From Stereum hirsutum FP-91666 SS1 (Eukaryota; Basidiomycota; Agaricomycetes; Russulales; Stereaceae), in NCBI RefSeq assembly GCF_000264905.1, contig NW_006763139.1, positions 1,590,313 to 1,654,312 on the forward strand: 64,000 nt of DNA. The letters are read 5' to 3'. Positions 43,627 through 54,870 of the stretch are shown piece by piece; the first letter of the stretch is position 1; each line of letters begins with the position of its first letter. Both the position numbers and the translations under genes were made by a program. The notes under the pieces were generated by a model that saw nothing but the letters and a program-made list of their open reading frames with translations, did not search any database and was not told where the DNA came from.

Positions 43627-45817
43627 ATGAAGGACGACAGCAAGAAATCACATCCCTATCTCACAGGCAACTATTCCCCTGTTCGCAAAGAATGGCCGCT
43701 CACTTCCTGTCAATATATGGGCACCATACCGCCAGAGCTTTACGGTGGACAGTACGTCCGCAACGGTGCCAACCCATTTCACGTCGACAAAGACTCCTGG
43801 GACTTGAATCCCCGAGACTACCACTGGTTCGACGGAGACGGCATGCTCACTGGCGTTTATTTCCAACGACTACCCTCCACCTCCGAAGCCTCGAATGCAC
43901 AAACTATATCCCCGCATTTTGTCAACGCTTACGTCCTCACAGATCTATATCTTCATGCTCGTACCTCTCCATACTTGAGGAGACCCCTTCTGCCCTCCAT
44001 ATCCTCCTTCCTCAACCCGCTGGCGGGAACACTCGGCGTCATACTCTCAGTTCTTCGTGCTGTCTTCATCGTCGTCCTCTCTCATATCTCTGCCTTCCTC
44101 TCGAGACAACAGTCCTATTCAGTGACGAAGATCAGTGTCGCAAATACATCCATTGTTTACCACGACGGTCGTGCACTTGCCACTTGCGAGAGTGGGCCTC
44201 CTATGCGTGTACTCTTGCCCAGCTTGACTACAGTAGGTTGGTTTGATGGCACGCATGGCGATGGTGACGACGTACGTGTCAACGAGGACCCCAGCTTTGG
44301 AGCAAAGCCTGGCCTTCTTGGGTGGATGGATCAGTGGACAACGGGTCATGTTTGTAGTTCTATCACCTTTGCCTTGTTGCGGGAACTTATTTTTCTACTG
44401 TGCCTCTCAGCCTAGGGTGGACCCGTGCACCCATGAAATGATTCTTTACCATTCGACCGTCCTCCCTCCCTATATCTCCTATACTATAATACCCCCCTCG
44501 TCGCCATCTACCATACCTTTTCAACCTGCTCACCCTCGCCTCCGCAACGCACCAATCCCAGGAGTGCACTCACCCAAACTATCCCATGATTTCGCATGCA
44601 CTCGGACACATACCATCATCCTCGATCTGCCCCTCTATCTCGACCCACTCAACCTCCTCTCCTCGTTCTTGCCCTCGAGGAAAAAGAACCAAGTTATGCA
44701 TTACCAAGACGACGAATTCGCCCGATTTGGCGTCTTTCCTCGATATGAACCTCACAAAGTGAGGTGGTTTGAAGACGTTGAGGGCGGCGCGTGCTGTATC
44801 TTCCATACAGTGTGTGCATGGGATGAGATGGATCCGAGAGGCGAACGAGTTGTCGCCGTGAATCTCCTCGCTTGTAGACTCGACTCGGCCGCACTGGTGT
44901 ACTCGGCAGGAAACCTCGCTACTCCCCGAACTCCTCGAGATGATTCGACCTCGGGTCTCGCGGTCGATGACAAAGAAGGCAAATGCGAGCTTTACTATTA
45001 CCGGTTCGACCTTTCAGATCCCGATGCCAATAACATCACACACGCTTTCCCTCTTTCCACCATCCCCTTCGAATTCCCTGTTGTCCCTCCGAGCGCTGGC
45101 ATGGGTATCCCAATCCCAATCCTAGGCGGTAGTTCAGTAGGCAGCGCCACGACATCCTCACGACGGTTTAGGAGCCCTCGGTTCGTGTATGGGTGTAGCA
45201 TGCAACATGGTACGTTTGGCGCTGCGTTGGGTGGGTCGAACGCCAGGATCGACGCCATTGCAAAGGTCGATGTGCATGATTTGATTGAACGAGGGGCACA
45301 TCGACACTATGATGCGTCAAAGAGCCGACCTGCGATCGACCAGCGCACCGTACAGGAGATACTGGGAACGGCAGACACCAGTGTCGATAAGGGTGCCATC
45401 ACAATCTTCACCTTCCCGCCAGGGCATTGTGGGTCCGAGCCTTCCTTCTGCCCTCGTGCGAATGCAATATCGGAAGACGACGGATACCTCATCTTCTATG
45501 TGTTCGACGAAAGGCAGCTGGAACGAGGCCTATCTCTGGACGAGGCGAGGAGCGAGTTATGGGTCGTGGATGCGAGGAATATGAAGGACGTGATCTGTAG
45601 GGTGGAGTTACCGCAGCGAGGTAAGCCCCAGTCTGACTTTGGACTGCTGTTTGTAATGCGAAGTCTGATCCAGTTGATGATGATGCATGATCTTATAGTA
45701 CCCTATGGGTTGCATGCTCATTTCTTCACGGAGGATGAGATTCTGGGTCAGCGTGGAGTCCATTCGTTGCGGTCACTTCCGGCCGGCGTTGAAAAGAATG
45801 ACACTGCGGGATTATAG
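43627..45817 (+). CDS. Carotenoid cleavage oxygenase (carX-like)
   Basis: Non-haem Fe(II) oxygenase expected to cleave beta-carotene or a related carotenoid to retinal, judged from family and neighbours. The ATG at 43627 leads to GTIPPELYGGQYVRNGANPF and DYHWFDGDGMLTGVYF, family signatures. Splicing at GTTTGT...CTCTCAG (44347-44412) rebuilds TTGHPRVDPCTHEMILYH, the first His region. The next is VEGGACCIFHTVCAWDEMD, where the usual FHxxNAxE has Cys for Asn. Other segments are SPRFVYGCSMQHGTFGAA and, after a last intron (45620-45701), VPYGLHAHFFTEDE, the final His ligand. A hydrophobic segment near residues 130-155 (GVILSVLRAVFIVVLSHISA) is an insertion that may contact membrane. About 680 residues in three exons, stop at 45815. 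Confidence 0.93.
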
Positions 45818-46176
45818 CCTGATAATGTTTCAGCAGCGGGCTCTGCTTGGTACGAATATCCTATCATAGCTTGTATCTCGTGGATTGGGAGTAGACTCGG
45901 TTGAGGGCCTGTTTCTCAATGTAGCACGTCAGTGACCACGCCACCGTGGCGCTATTCCTGTATTGTCCGCACAATGTTATCAGGAGCATTGTCGAAGAGC
46001 ACAAGGAGTTTGGATATAGAGAGATCGTTATATCAAGTCAACATAAAGCAAACATTCGTATCATACAAAAAGCGTAGGCTTGCAGTGCGCACCCCGTCTC
46101 GTAAAGAAGAAAAATCAAAAAGGACTGGTTATCACTAATTACTATATACGCACTCAACAATAGCGATATCGAGTAC
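45818..46176. other. Convergent intergenic region, no gene seen
   Basis: 359 bp between the convergent ends of the carotenoid oxygenase and antiporter genes; AT-rich 3' UTR-like sequence without repeats. Confidence 0.4.
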
Positions 46177-49100
46177 TCAGGCCTGATGACAAGCCTGCAC
46201 CACCAACAGACTCGCGTTCGTCCGCGCCATAACAAACGCAGCAGCCACATCCCCCAACGCCTTCCTCGCCTCCGACCCAATCGCATTCCCTCCCTGACTC
46301 ACAATCTGCCTCAGCTCCGCCTCATGTGACTCGACCGCCATACGTCTCGAACGACCGAGCATAACGACGACGTTGCGATTCCGCCTGCCGCTCACGGTGG
46401 TGTAAAATTCTCCGGCGGCGGCGATCTCGACGGCGCGGTGGAGCGGACGGGGCGTGGATTCTTCGGAGAGAGAGATACGGGTGAGGGAGGAGGTCACTTC
46501 TGGGTTGTGTGCGGCGGTGGGGGAGGTCAAGCGAGACCAGAGGATGTTGTCGGCGGTGTCGGATTGCAGCTTGGTGGTCGTGTCGTGCCTGCCGTAAATC
46601 GTGTCCGGGAGGGCAATCGACTGCAAGAAACAAAACAAGAGTGGGTTTAGCCAAACGAATGAAAAAAAATGATGGAAGTGAGGACGGACTTACATTTCCA
46701 AGATAAGTGGAATGCTCCGCCTTCTTAACCGAAGCGATTGAACTATCATCATCACCTTCCGTTTTCCTCAACCTCACGACCGTAGCCCTCAAACTCTCAT
46801 TGACACACAGTTGAACAAGGAATGTGAGCGCCAGACGATCATCAGGGCCTCCAAAAAATGGCAAGAATACATGCGGTACGATGTCCGCATCCGCGCCATC
46901 GTCAACAGCACAAATACCACGGTCCACAAACAGCGCGACGTCCGTAGGGCTGCTTGCAAAGACTTTCCGCACGAAGCCGGTGTAGATGGACGACGTGGTT
47001 TGATCTCTATCGCGCACCGATGAAGTTTGCCTGTTAAACATCATGTCGAAGGGGTTATAAGGCGCATTCACGCTGGGTCCTGGTTCTGAATCCTCGGCCA
47101 CGGTGGCAGTTGTCGAAGAAGACGGCGCCCATGGGATGATAACCATCTGGGATCCATGCTCACGGGCGTGCTCAGCAATGTTCATCGCGTATTCGTCATG
47201 GCTGACCACAGAAAGGGAGCCAGACTCTGAGAAACGATTGAGCCGGGCAAAGGTCCGGAAGATGGAGAGGACGGGATCCTGCTGAAGCATACTTTCGCTA
47301 GCTTGAGACTTGAGAAGGGCGGAGGTTCTTTCGGTGAGTTCTACGAGACGAAGCGCGTCGAGTGAAATCTTTCTTGACCGCGACAGGTTCGAGTGGCTGA
47401 GGGTGGGGACTGCTGGTGTGATTTGGGTGGAAGACTTGTCATCACCGGAAGACAGGCTCTCGGTAGAGGTCATGGCAGATGTAGTGGGCCGCTGGAGAAG
47501 CTGTGCGAAGGTCATTACGGATGAAAGCTAGGGAGGAGCACAGTTCAGCATGAATTTCACGGAACCCGACATGGGGGATACCAACCTGCTCGAGCTTGTC
47601 GAGAACAACGGAGAATTTCGTCTTGAAAGCCTCTTCTGATGCGTTCTTCCTGGCCTCTTCGTCTTTCAGCCCATCGCCGGCGGCAGGAACAGTCACCGCA
47701 AGCCCACGAGCACTCATTGGGTAAATCCAGAGTGTCAACGGTGTGGTGACGAACGTAAGCACCAGGGCGTGCAACACGAACATGGAGAAGACTCTTGTGT
47801 TAAGAATATTCGCCGATAAACCGACGTTGAGGACGATAAGTTCGACGAGGCTATGTTAAAAGTACCGAGGAGATTTAGATGTATAGTCGACCTGAATCAG
47901 TTGAACGTGTAGAGCTTACCCTTTACAAGCCATCAAGGTGCCTACGGCGCCCGATTCGCGAAGGTTGAAGCCGAATGCTTTCGCGGACAGAGAGCATGAC
48001 AAGAACTTGGCGAAGAATGCGACGACGCAGAGAAGAATAGTATAGCCCCAAGTGATGCCGTTATCCAGAAGTCCCAAATCCGTCTTCAGCCCAGAGAGGG
48101 CAAAATACTGGAAGATTTTCTTTGTTCAGCAACGATACATAGGATAGCGGTGCAGGCACGAAGACGTGACGCACCTGCGGGAGGAGAAGTAGTCCAACAA
48201 AATCTTCAAATCGTTCCACCAATGAGATCGCATAACCGTTCTCCTTGGGGATGATCAAACCGGCTAGGAATCCACCTATTCGAAGTCACGTCACATACGC
48301 CGTAAGTTCGATCGGTCGGTATTCGGTAACCCGCAAGTGAATCTGGAAATCCAGTAGACTCACCAAATATAGGATGTATCCCAATGACATCGGTGAAGAA
48401 GGCAGAAATGGCCACAATGACAAGGGTAATGGTCGTCATCATGGTCGTGGGCTGACCGGTCTCCAAGCTTCCTGTCCACCTAGCAAGCCAGACGTATGCC
48501 CACTTGACAGGGAGAAGGAGGAAGAGAGCGAATCCGACACCTGTGAGGAGAACATACAGGGCGACGAGACCAGTGGATGCATTGACTAAGGCAACGGTGA
48601 GGGCGAGTAGGATCCATCCGACAACGTCGTTGCCGACACCCGCAGAGAGGACAAGAACGCCCACGGTTGTGTCCAGGAGCTTGGTCTCTGTGAGAATCCT
48701 ACACAGAACTGGGAACTGGGCACGGAGAAATCTTAGTCGTGGTCAACTGTACAAGCCGGTCAAGGACTTACCGCCTATTGCAAGGGGAGAATCCGGTCAG
48801 TTTCCTGGACAAACATCCCGAAGGCGATCAATCCTTACCGTAATGCCTACAGCGACGGCCACAAAGAGGATGAAGTACCCGTAATTGACACTAGGGTCGG
48901 TGAATTCGTGATAGATCGGAATAGCGATGGCGGCGCCCAATCCAAGGGGAATGATGAGGCCAGCGGCCGATATCGCCGCAGACGCCTTAGCATTCCGCTT
49001 GACGACAGACATGTCGATCTCGATACCGACGAGAAAGAGAAACATGACAAGACCGATGGTGCTTGTGAGTGTGAGCATGGTGAGGGAGTCTTTCGGGAAG

Positions 49101-49622
49101 ATGGTGTTGGTGAAGTTGGGAATGCGACCCATAACAGTGGGACCCTTTCGGAATAGTGAGTCGCACCGTTTGTGCACAAGTAGTGGGAGAAAGCTTACAA
49201 GAAGAACGCCTCCTATGACCTCAGCAATCACTCGGGGTTGGCGAATACGCGAAAGGAACAGGGCCAGTAGTTGGGTCATGCCAATGATTATCACTACGAA
49301 AGTAGTACGAAAATATTGGGCATAACGATCATGGCGTTCTGAGGAGAAACTCACCAGTCTGTATTACCCATAGTGGAAAGGGATCTGGTATACCGCGTAA
49401 GATTATACTGATAATGAATACGTCGGAGATCCTGAAATAAGTATACCTGTGGTATTATACGCAGCAGGATTTAATCCTGCAAAAATCCCGGCCTATCAAC
49501 ACAAACACATCATATGAGCTCTTCGTCAAACATGGGACTCCTGGACGACAGACCTGTTCGGGAGCATCTCTCCGAGTAAACGAAAGCGCAATTGCTTGCA
49601 CTCGAGCAGATAAATGGCCCAT
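46177..49622 (-). CDS. K+/H+ antiporter (CPA2 family, Kha1-like)
   Basis: Monovalent cation/proton antiporter of an internal membrane; yeast Kha1 acts in the Golgi. The model starts at the ATG at 49622 ([20 protein letters not shown]), spliced to [15 protein letters not shown], then [10 protein letters not shown] and [20 protein letters not shown]. Then come [11 protein letters not shown] and [20 protein letters not shown], highly typical of the family. Membrane segments include [40 protein letters not shown] (with the ion-binding NDV) and [20 protein letters not shown]. More follow: [40 protein letters not shown] and [16 protein letters not shown] ~400-residue cytosolic tail holds [14 protein letters not shown] (USP-like) and ends VVQACHQA at 46177. 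About 870 residues in many exons. Confidence 0.93.
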
Positions 49623-50218
49623 GTTGATCGTCTAAGCTGTAGCTGTCGTAAACTAAAACGTCGTGCAAGACTGTCCGGTCGTCAAGCTTTCAGGGGAAGA
49701 GGCAGGAGAGGACGTCTCACAGTCAGCGCTCAGTAGAAAGAGGAGCGAAGCTAAATCAGGGTCTGACACCATGTTTTGTCTTATCCCCGGACCCAAAACT
49801 TGGGCAAATCCGCTTGGAAGCGGCTGCGAGTTGTGGGGAACGTGTTGGAAATTTTGATGTGCATGTGCCTGAAACAGCACCGCCTTTTTACGTGAATTAC
49901 ATGGCCGCCAAATGCTCGGCTACTTATTGCGAGTCGAAGGGTCAGATATTATGTGGATGTCTCATAACGACTCAGACAAGGTAGCGTAGACACAACAGCA
50001 TTACAACTGCGTACAAAGGATGAACTAATCTACGTATTGACAAGTACGAGACCAGTACACTGACCAGCAAATCAGGAATTAGAACCGCCACATCGATGGA
50101 GGCTCCACTGAGGGCAGGAATCAGCAAAGGCGCAAGCTTGGGGAGCATACCGACTGAGATAAAGGCAGGCCCAGCACGGAGCGTGTGAGCATATGCTTCA
50201 TTCATGCTCACATCGATA
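49623..50218. other. Intergenic region between antiporter and BUD31
   Basis: 596 bp holding the antiporter promoter and the BUD31 3' flank, since both genes are on the minus strand. A hydrophobic minus-strand frame of 77 codons (ATG at 50205) lacks homology to anything I know and overlaps where the BUD31 3' UTR must be. I do not call it. Confidence 0.4.
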
Positions 50219-50893
50219 TCATGAATCAGAGCTGCAGCCTCGGCAACCTGGGTGAGGATTGATCAGAGCTCGGCCAACATAACAATTCAGACGGACGCAC
50301 CGCAATGCACACACTCGACGATGGTTCCAGCTCTAAGTTGAGCTTTCGGGACCCGACAAATACAGGTCGAACCTTGATAGTTCATATCCTGTACAACGGA
50401 GTAAGCCTTGGTGTAAATAGATCATGACTTAGAATGCGCGCACCCTGCTCTGGATGCACCGTACGCAGCATAGTTTCTCGTAGCCTGGCTTTTTCCACTT
50501 AGCTATCAGACTAGAAGGAGATAATTATGTTCAGCATCGAGGTGCAGAAGGAGAGGATAGACGACACGTACTTGGCGTCAGCATAACCTTCCTTCAGTAA
50601 CCAGTCATACAACTCCTTGCTGATGGCCTCCCGCTTGTAGTACAACTCGTAGATGTATCTTGAGCGCGTATGCGATATTCGCATGATAGGCCAAAGGGAC
50701 TCAGTCTTCCGCTTGCCTTCATGAGATTCGTTCTCGGCGTCTCGCATCTTCTTCGCATAGTCGTCTAGGATCTGTGGCGTAGGGGTCAGTCAGTACTGGA
50801 ACCGAGGCGCTTTAATGAGTAAAGTCTCACTCCCTCAATATCCTCGAATCCCTCCGGCGGTTTCTTGGTCCTCGTCGTCTTGATTTTCGGCAT
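50219..50893 (-). CDS. BUD31: Pre-mRNA-splicing factor BUD31 (G10 protein)
   Basis: Small, extremely conserved zinc protein of the spliceosome. The ATG at 50893 starts [20 protein letters not shown], almost invariant in eukaryotes. Later exons give [80 protein letters not shown] and [20 protein letters not shown]. After a final intron comes [14 protein letters not shown] with the stop at 50219-50221. The Cys clusters (CCVRC, CIC, CVHCGCRGC) bind zinc. About 145 residues, as expected, in at least five exons. Divergent from the REEP-type gene with 301 bp between starts. Confidence 0.97.
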
Positions 50894-51194
50894 CGTGAGT
50901 GCTACGAGTGGTGGCGCAGAACAAGAAGGCGATGTGCAAGCGCTGTGTGACTTGGAAAGCGAGACACGCTATGGTTGACGTAATGGTCACGTGGAACGCA
51001 TGAACGCGGCGCGAAACGAGGCACGCTCGAGTTGGAAGACGTTCATCCAACCGCTGCCAGCTCTCTGTCATACCCTCATCATCTGGCCTCGACAAGTCTC
51101 TCGCGCTCTCCTCTGCAAATATCCTCAATAACCATCCACATTGCTCTAGTATCTATCAAGTCATCGACAAGGCTTGGAACCCTTTGTCCCAGCG
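50894..51194. promoter_or_regulatory. Short divergent promoter, BUD31 / REEP-type gene
   Basis: 301 bp between divergent ATGs; both core promoters must lie here. No TATA box recognised. Confidence 0.45.
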
Positions 51195-53287
51195 ATGGGC
51201 ATCGTGCTACTTGTTCTGCGAACGTACTACATCTTCTCAAACCTATACTACTCCTTCAAGACCTTGAAGCCACCCCCACCTTCATCGCGTAACAATGGCC
51301 AGCCTAGTGTGCGTGCAGTCAGTCAGCGAAAGCGAGACATGAAAGGCTGTCTAACTATCTGGATCGTTTGGGTGAGTTCTTTTGTGCCCATGCTTGGATT
51401 AGCCACTCCTGACACGAAAGCGACGCCCTCCTAGTGCTGTGTCGCCATGTACGAAACGCATGTCGAAAATATTGTCAGCATTTTCATTCCATTCTACGAC
51501 GAGATCAAGTCTGTGATCTTGCTCATCTTGATTATGTCGCGTGCCCGAGTGAGTTCTCCATATGTATGCTCTTTTGGGCGTGCGTCAACTAAATAAATAC
51601 TACGTGTCTTCAGGGTGCCGAGCCAATATATCTTCACGTCATCCGGCCGTTGATCAAGCCATACGTTCCCCTCATCGACCCCATCTTGGAGGTCATTTTA
51701 AGCGTCGGCGATTTCCTTCTGCTGGCGATCTCTCTCCCATTCTATCCACTCACCTCTTGGTGGAGGGGTCGCAAGTCGGAAAAGGCCAAACCCACCTCTC
51801 GTCCCGACTCTAGAAGCAAGGGTTTTCGTCCGGCCGACGTAGATCGGAATCGGGCTCGAAATTCGGCATACGACGCATCGAAAGCACCTAGACCACCTAC
51901 CGAAACGAGGGCTCGCACATCCCAGAAAGCTCATGAGATATGGCAGCCCCCACCGTCTTCATACGACGACGATGGCCCGCCGGCATACGCTGCGTCATCT
52001 GGGCCGCCGCCACCCATGCCCGTCCCACAACCTTACATCCCACCTCCCCATACGCAAACTGACCAGTCCTCCCTCGACTGGCGTGCATATCCTCCATTCC
52101 CCTCCGCGTACCCGCCCACTCCACTCCCTCCAAAGGCCCCTGTGCCCAACTCCTTTCGTTCCGAGAGGCCTCAGATCTACGCCGTTCCAGAGAATGGGAA
52201 TGGACACGGACGTATAAACGGAAACGGTACGACGGGTCATAATCGACCACCAGAAGGATACGACATGTCGTCCGAGCAGGATTTTCACATGTCGCTCGAG
52301 CCCGCCCGTGAGCCCTCGAACCCCGGCTCCGATGGCAGCTCGAGCGACGACATGGATATGCAAGGGGTTCAACCGACATACGATGCTTCGACGGCCACGT
52401 CGACCATCTCCGAAGGGAACGATGATGAAGATGATAATGACGAAGATTATGTGGACGAGGAGGAGGACAGTTTTGATATCACGCTCAGGACGCCGCGACC
52501 TGTTCGCTTTACCGGCAAAAATACCACTCCTCGTTCTCGGACCGTTTATTCACTGGCCACACCATCCGGCACTCTGGACGAATCGATGATGCTCTCGCCT
52601 CAAAGTTCGTCTCCTGCCACTGACACGCAGCGCACGCCACCACGTAACCGAATCGCCTCTGGGACCACCTCGGTTTCGATGGACGTCTCCGATTCACCCA
52701 GCTTGGCTGGTAGGAAAAGAGTCCGTACCGTGCGCAGTCCCACCAAGGCCGTCCGCTCGCCGCGAAAGCCGACCAGCAAGATCGCACGGCCGGCTTTCTC
52801 ACACACAACGTCCACGAGAGTGCATCGAGGCAAGATTAGCGCCAAGTCTGCCTCGATTCTTGCGGGTCTAGATGAGGAAATGGATTCAGAAACTGAGGAG
52901 GAAGAAGAAGAGGAGCAGACGTTGGAGGATATCAGTGAGGATAGCGCGGACAGCTCGAGCGCTGTGATATCAAAGCGGCGCAAGGTTATTCGGGCCCCTT
53001 CACTCGTACAAGGCAGTACCCCACGCAAACGAGCCTCGCCGGCGAAAAGGTCGACCAAGGAGCGAACGAATAGAGATCCTCAGCGCCCTTCGGTCGCTCC
53101 AACTCGGACTTCGTCATTGCGCGCCGCCAGGGCTCGAAGCGTCCTCGAAAGCAGTAGGATGACGACGGTGAAGGCGAAGACATCTACAGGCGCTAGTAGA
53201 TCAACTTCACGCGATACTTCCTCAATGTTGTTGGACAAGCCAGCGCGCACCGCACAATCGTCTAGACCGACAACGACGAGGTCCTAA
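51195..53287 (+). CDS. TB2/DP1/HVA22 (REEP/Yop1-type) protein with long charged C-terminal tail
   Basis: ER-shaping hairpin protein by its N-terminal domain. The ATG at 51195 gives MGIVLLVLRTYYIFSNLYYS. After an intron, CCVAMYETHVENIVSIFIPF and YDEIKSVILLILIMSRARGA continue into EPIYLHVIRPLIKPYVPLID, the TB2/DP1/HVA22 pattern with its two membrane hairpins. A hydrophobic SVGDFLLLAISLPFYPLTSW follows. Beyond residue ~175 there are ~460 residues of low complexity: Pro-rich, then acidic (NDDEDDNDEDYVDEEEDS and DSETEEEEEEEQTLED), then basic Ser/Arg/Thr with many SP/TP sites and KRRK. Plain Yop1/REEP proteins have only ~180-200 residues. The long last exon (about 51613-53287) is one open frame, so the tail is not a splicing error. 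TAA at 53285. Confidence 0.88.
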
Positions 53288-54870
53288 TCGTCAGAGTTGA
53301 CTTTGATTTCCTTTTTTCGTTGGTGGTATGGACAACGAACCGCGGTTTACTTATCTCATCACCCTCACATCCACGCACGCACACAAACTCAAGTACATCC
53401 GCACCTCAACTCATGGGCCTGTCACATTTCTATCATCCTTCTCGTTCCCTTTCCAATCTTGCTGTCATTTCAGTCGCTACTTATCTGCATGAATTTGATT
53501 CGTATGTATATTATTGGATGTCGACCCGGCTGCGTCTCACTAGACTCCACCTGCGTCGTGTGCGTCAACCGTGACGACTCTAGCGTCGGCTGGCGGTTTA
53601 TTATAAATAATGAATTGGACACACCAGTACGATCTCCGTAGACTTTGGCGACTGTGGGCTCAATGGATATCTATTGTGATGTTGATGTTCAAAAGGGATG
53701 TAAGGGGCTGGAAGTAAAAGTGTGGCGGGTAACGAGCGCCACACCACTCAGCCACTGCCTCCGACATTCCTGTGATCCCGCAGGTTCCTACCTGATTCTA
53801 CTCAATTCTCAGAATGTTTCATGATACACTTCGATGGAATGAGCGTTGAGCAGAAGGTGAAGACTATTGTTCGTGATGAGCCATTCTCGCATGTAGAAGG
53901 GAGCTGGAAGACCGAGCGTTTGTATTGCATAAGAAGGCGCTACATATACACATAGAAAAAAAAAACCTGCAGATATGAGAATATATGTATGCGTCATGGT
54001 TTTACCAAACCGTCAATGCCACATAGTAGCAACCCTCCTCAAACCCGAAGGCTCGAAAGTGGGTGGATACGGCAGGTGTAGGAATATGATGCCTCCTCGC
54101 TTCCCCAAGCTGCAAGCCCCCTCGCCCCCGCTTCACGCGAATCAACACCAGCATCTTGCGACACCGATGGACTCAGCATCCACAAAGAGCGATTGAATGA
54201 AGACGAGCTGGAGGATGTGAGGATTGGTCTCGTGAGCATCTCCTGAGAGATGCCTCGCTCCCTCGACTTGAGTACGCGTCATGAAGGGACGCTTCGGTTG
54301 TCGAGTCGGACACTGGGAGGAAACGAAAATTTGAGGATGTGAACTTTATAGGCATATTTTAGCGGAGTTTCAATCTCAGCCACAGGCGCGTCACGGGTGG
54401 TAGCAGCACACCGCGCGTTTCTTCGTCCATCCACCTTCACGGTTCCCTAACCCATCTACGTGATAGCTGATCTTCCAGAGATCTTAATTACCTCTACCCT
54501 GTTTTGCTCTATGCTCTTGATGCTACCGAGTGTGCACTTGCTCGAGCTCTCAGTTTTTTGCCCTACGGCGCCGGCTTGCTAAAATTACGCCTGAGAAGTT
54601 GTTCCCCGATCGGTTGGCCGCGGTCTACACGACGCCCGGCCAGCTATAGCTATCTCGTCTCCCAACTCTGCAAAATATCTCATGCGGCCTGTCGTGCGGG
54701 AAAGTTCAAACATCACAGGGAGTCAGATGCGACCCACATTGAACTATTGCCCGCGGCATTTCTTGAGATATAAGGCGGTGGCGCTCTCGTAGCGTTCGAC
54801 CGTTGGCCTTACCTTTTTGCTTCTTCGACCTCCAGAGCTCGACTTTCCTTCGCTACATTCTGGTGCTCTC
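53288..54870. other. Intergenic region, no supported gene
   Basis: 1.58 kb between two same-strand genes. Several short open frames (for example 54504-54773) show no domain, start context or splicing support. No TE similarity or RNA gene seen. The last few hundred bases should hold the permease promoter. Confidence 0.4.

Noticed and set aside
45818..46176. An opsin gene expected beside the carotenoid oxygenase
   Set aside because: No seven-helix protein with a retinal-lysine motif was found here or elsewhere in the window; the next gene is a K+/H+ antiporter.
49972..50205. Hydrophobic 77-codon minus-strand frame downstream of BUD31
   Set aside because: Lies in the BUD31 3' flank without its own promoter space or recognisable family.
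53809..54773. Short frames in the gap before the amino acid permease
   Set aside because: No start context, splice structure or domain.
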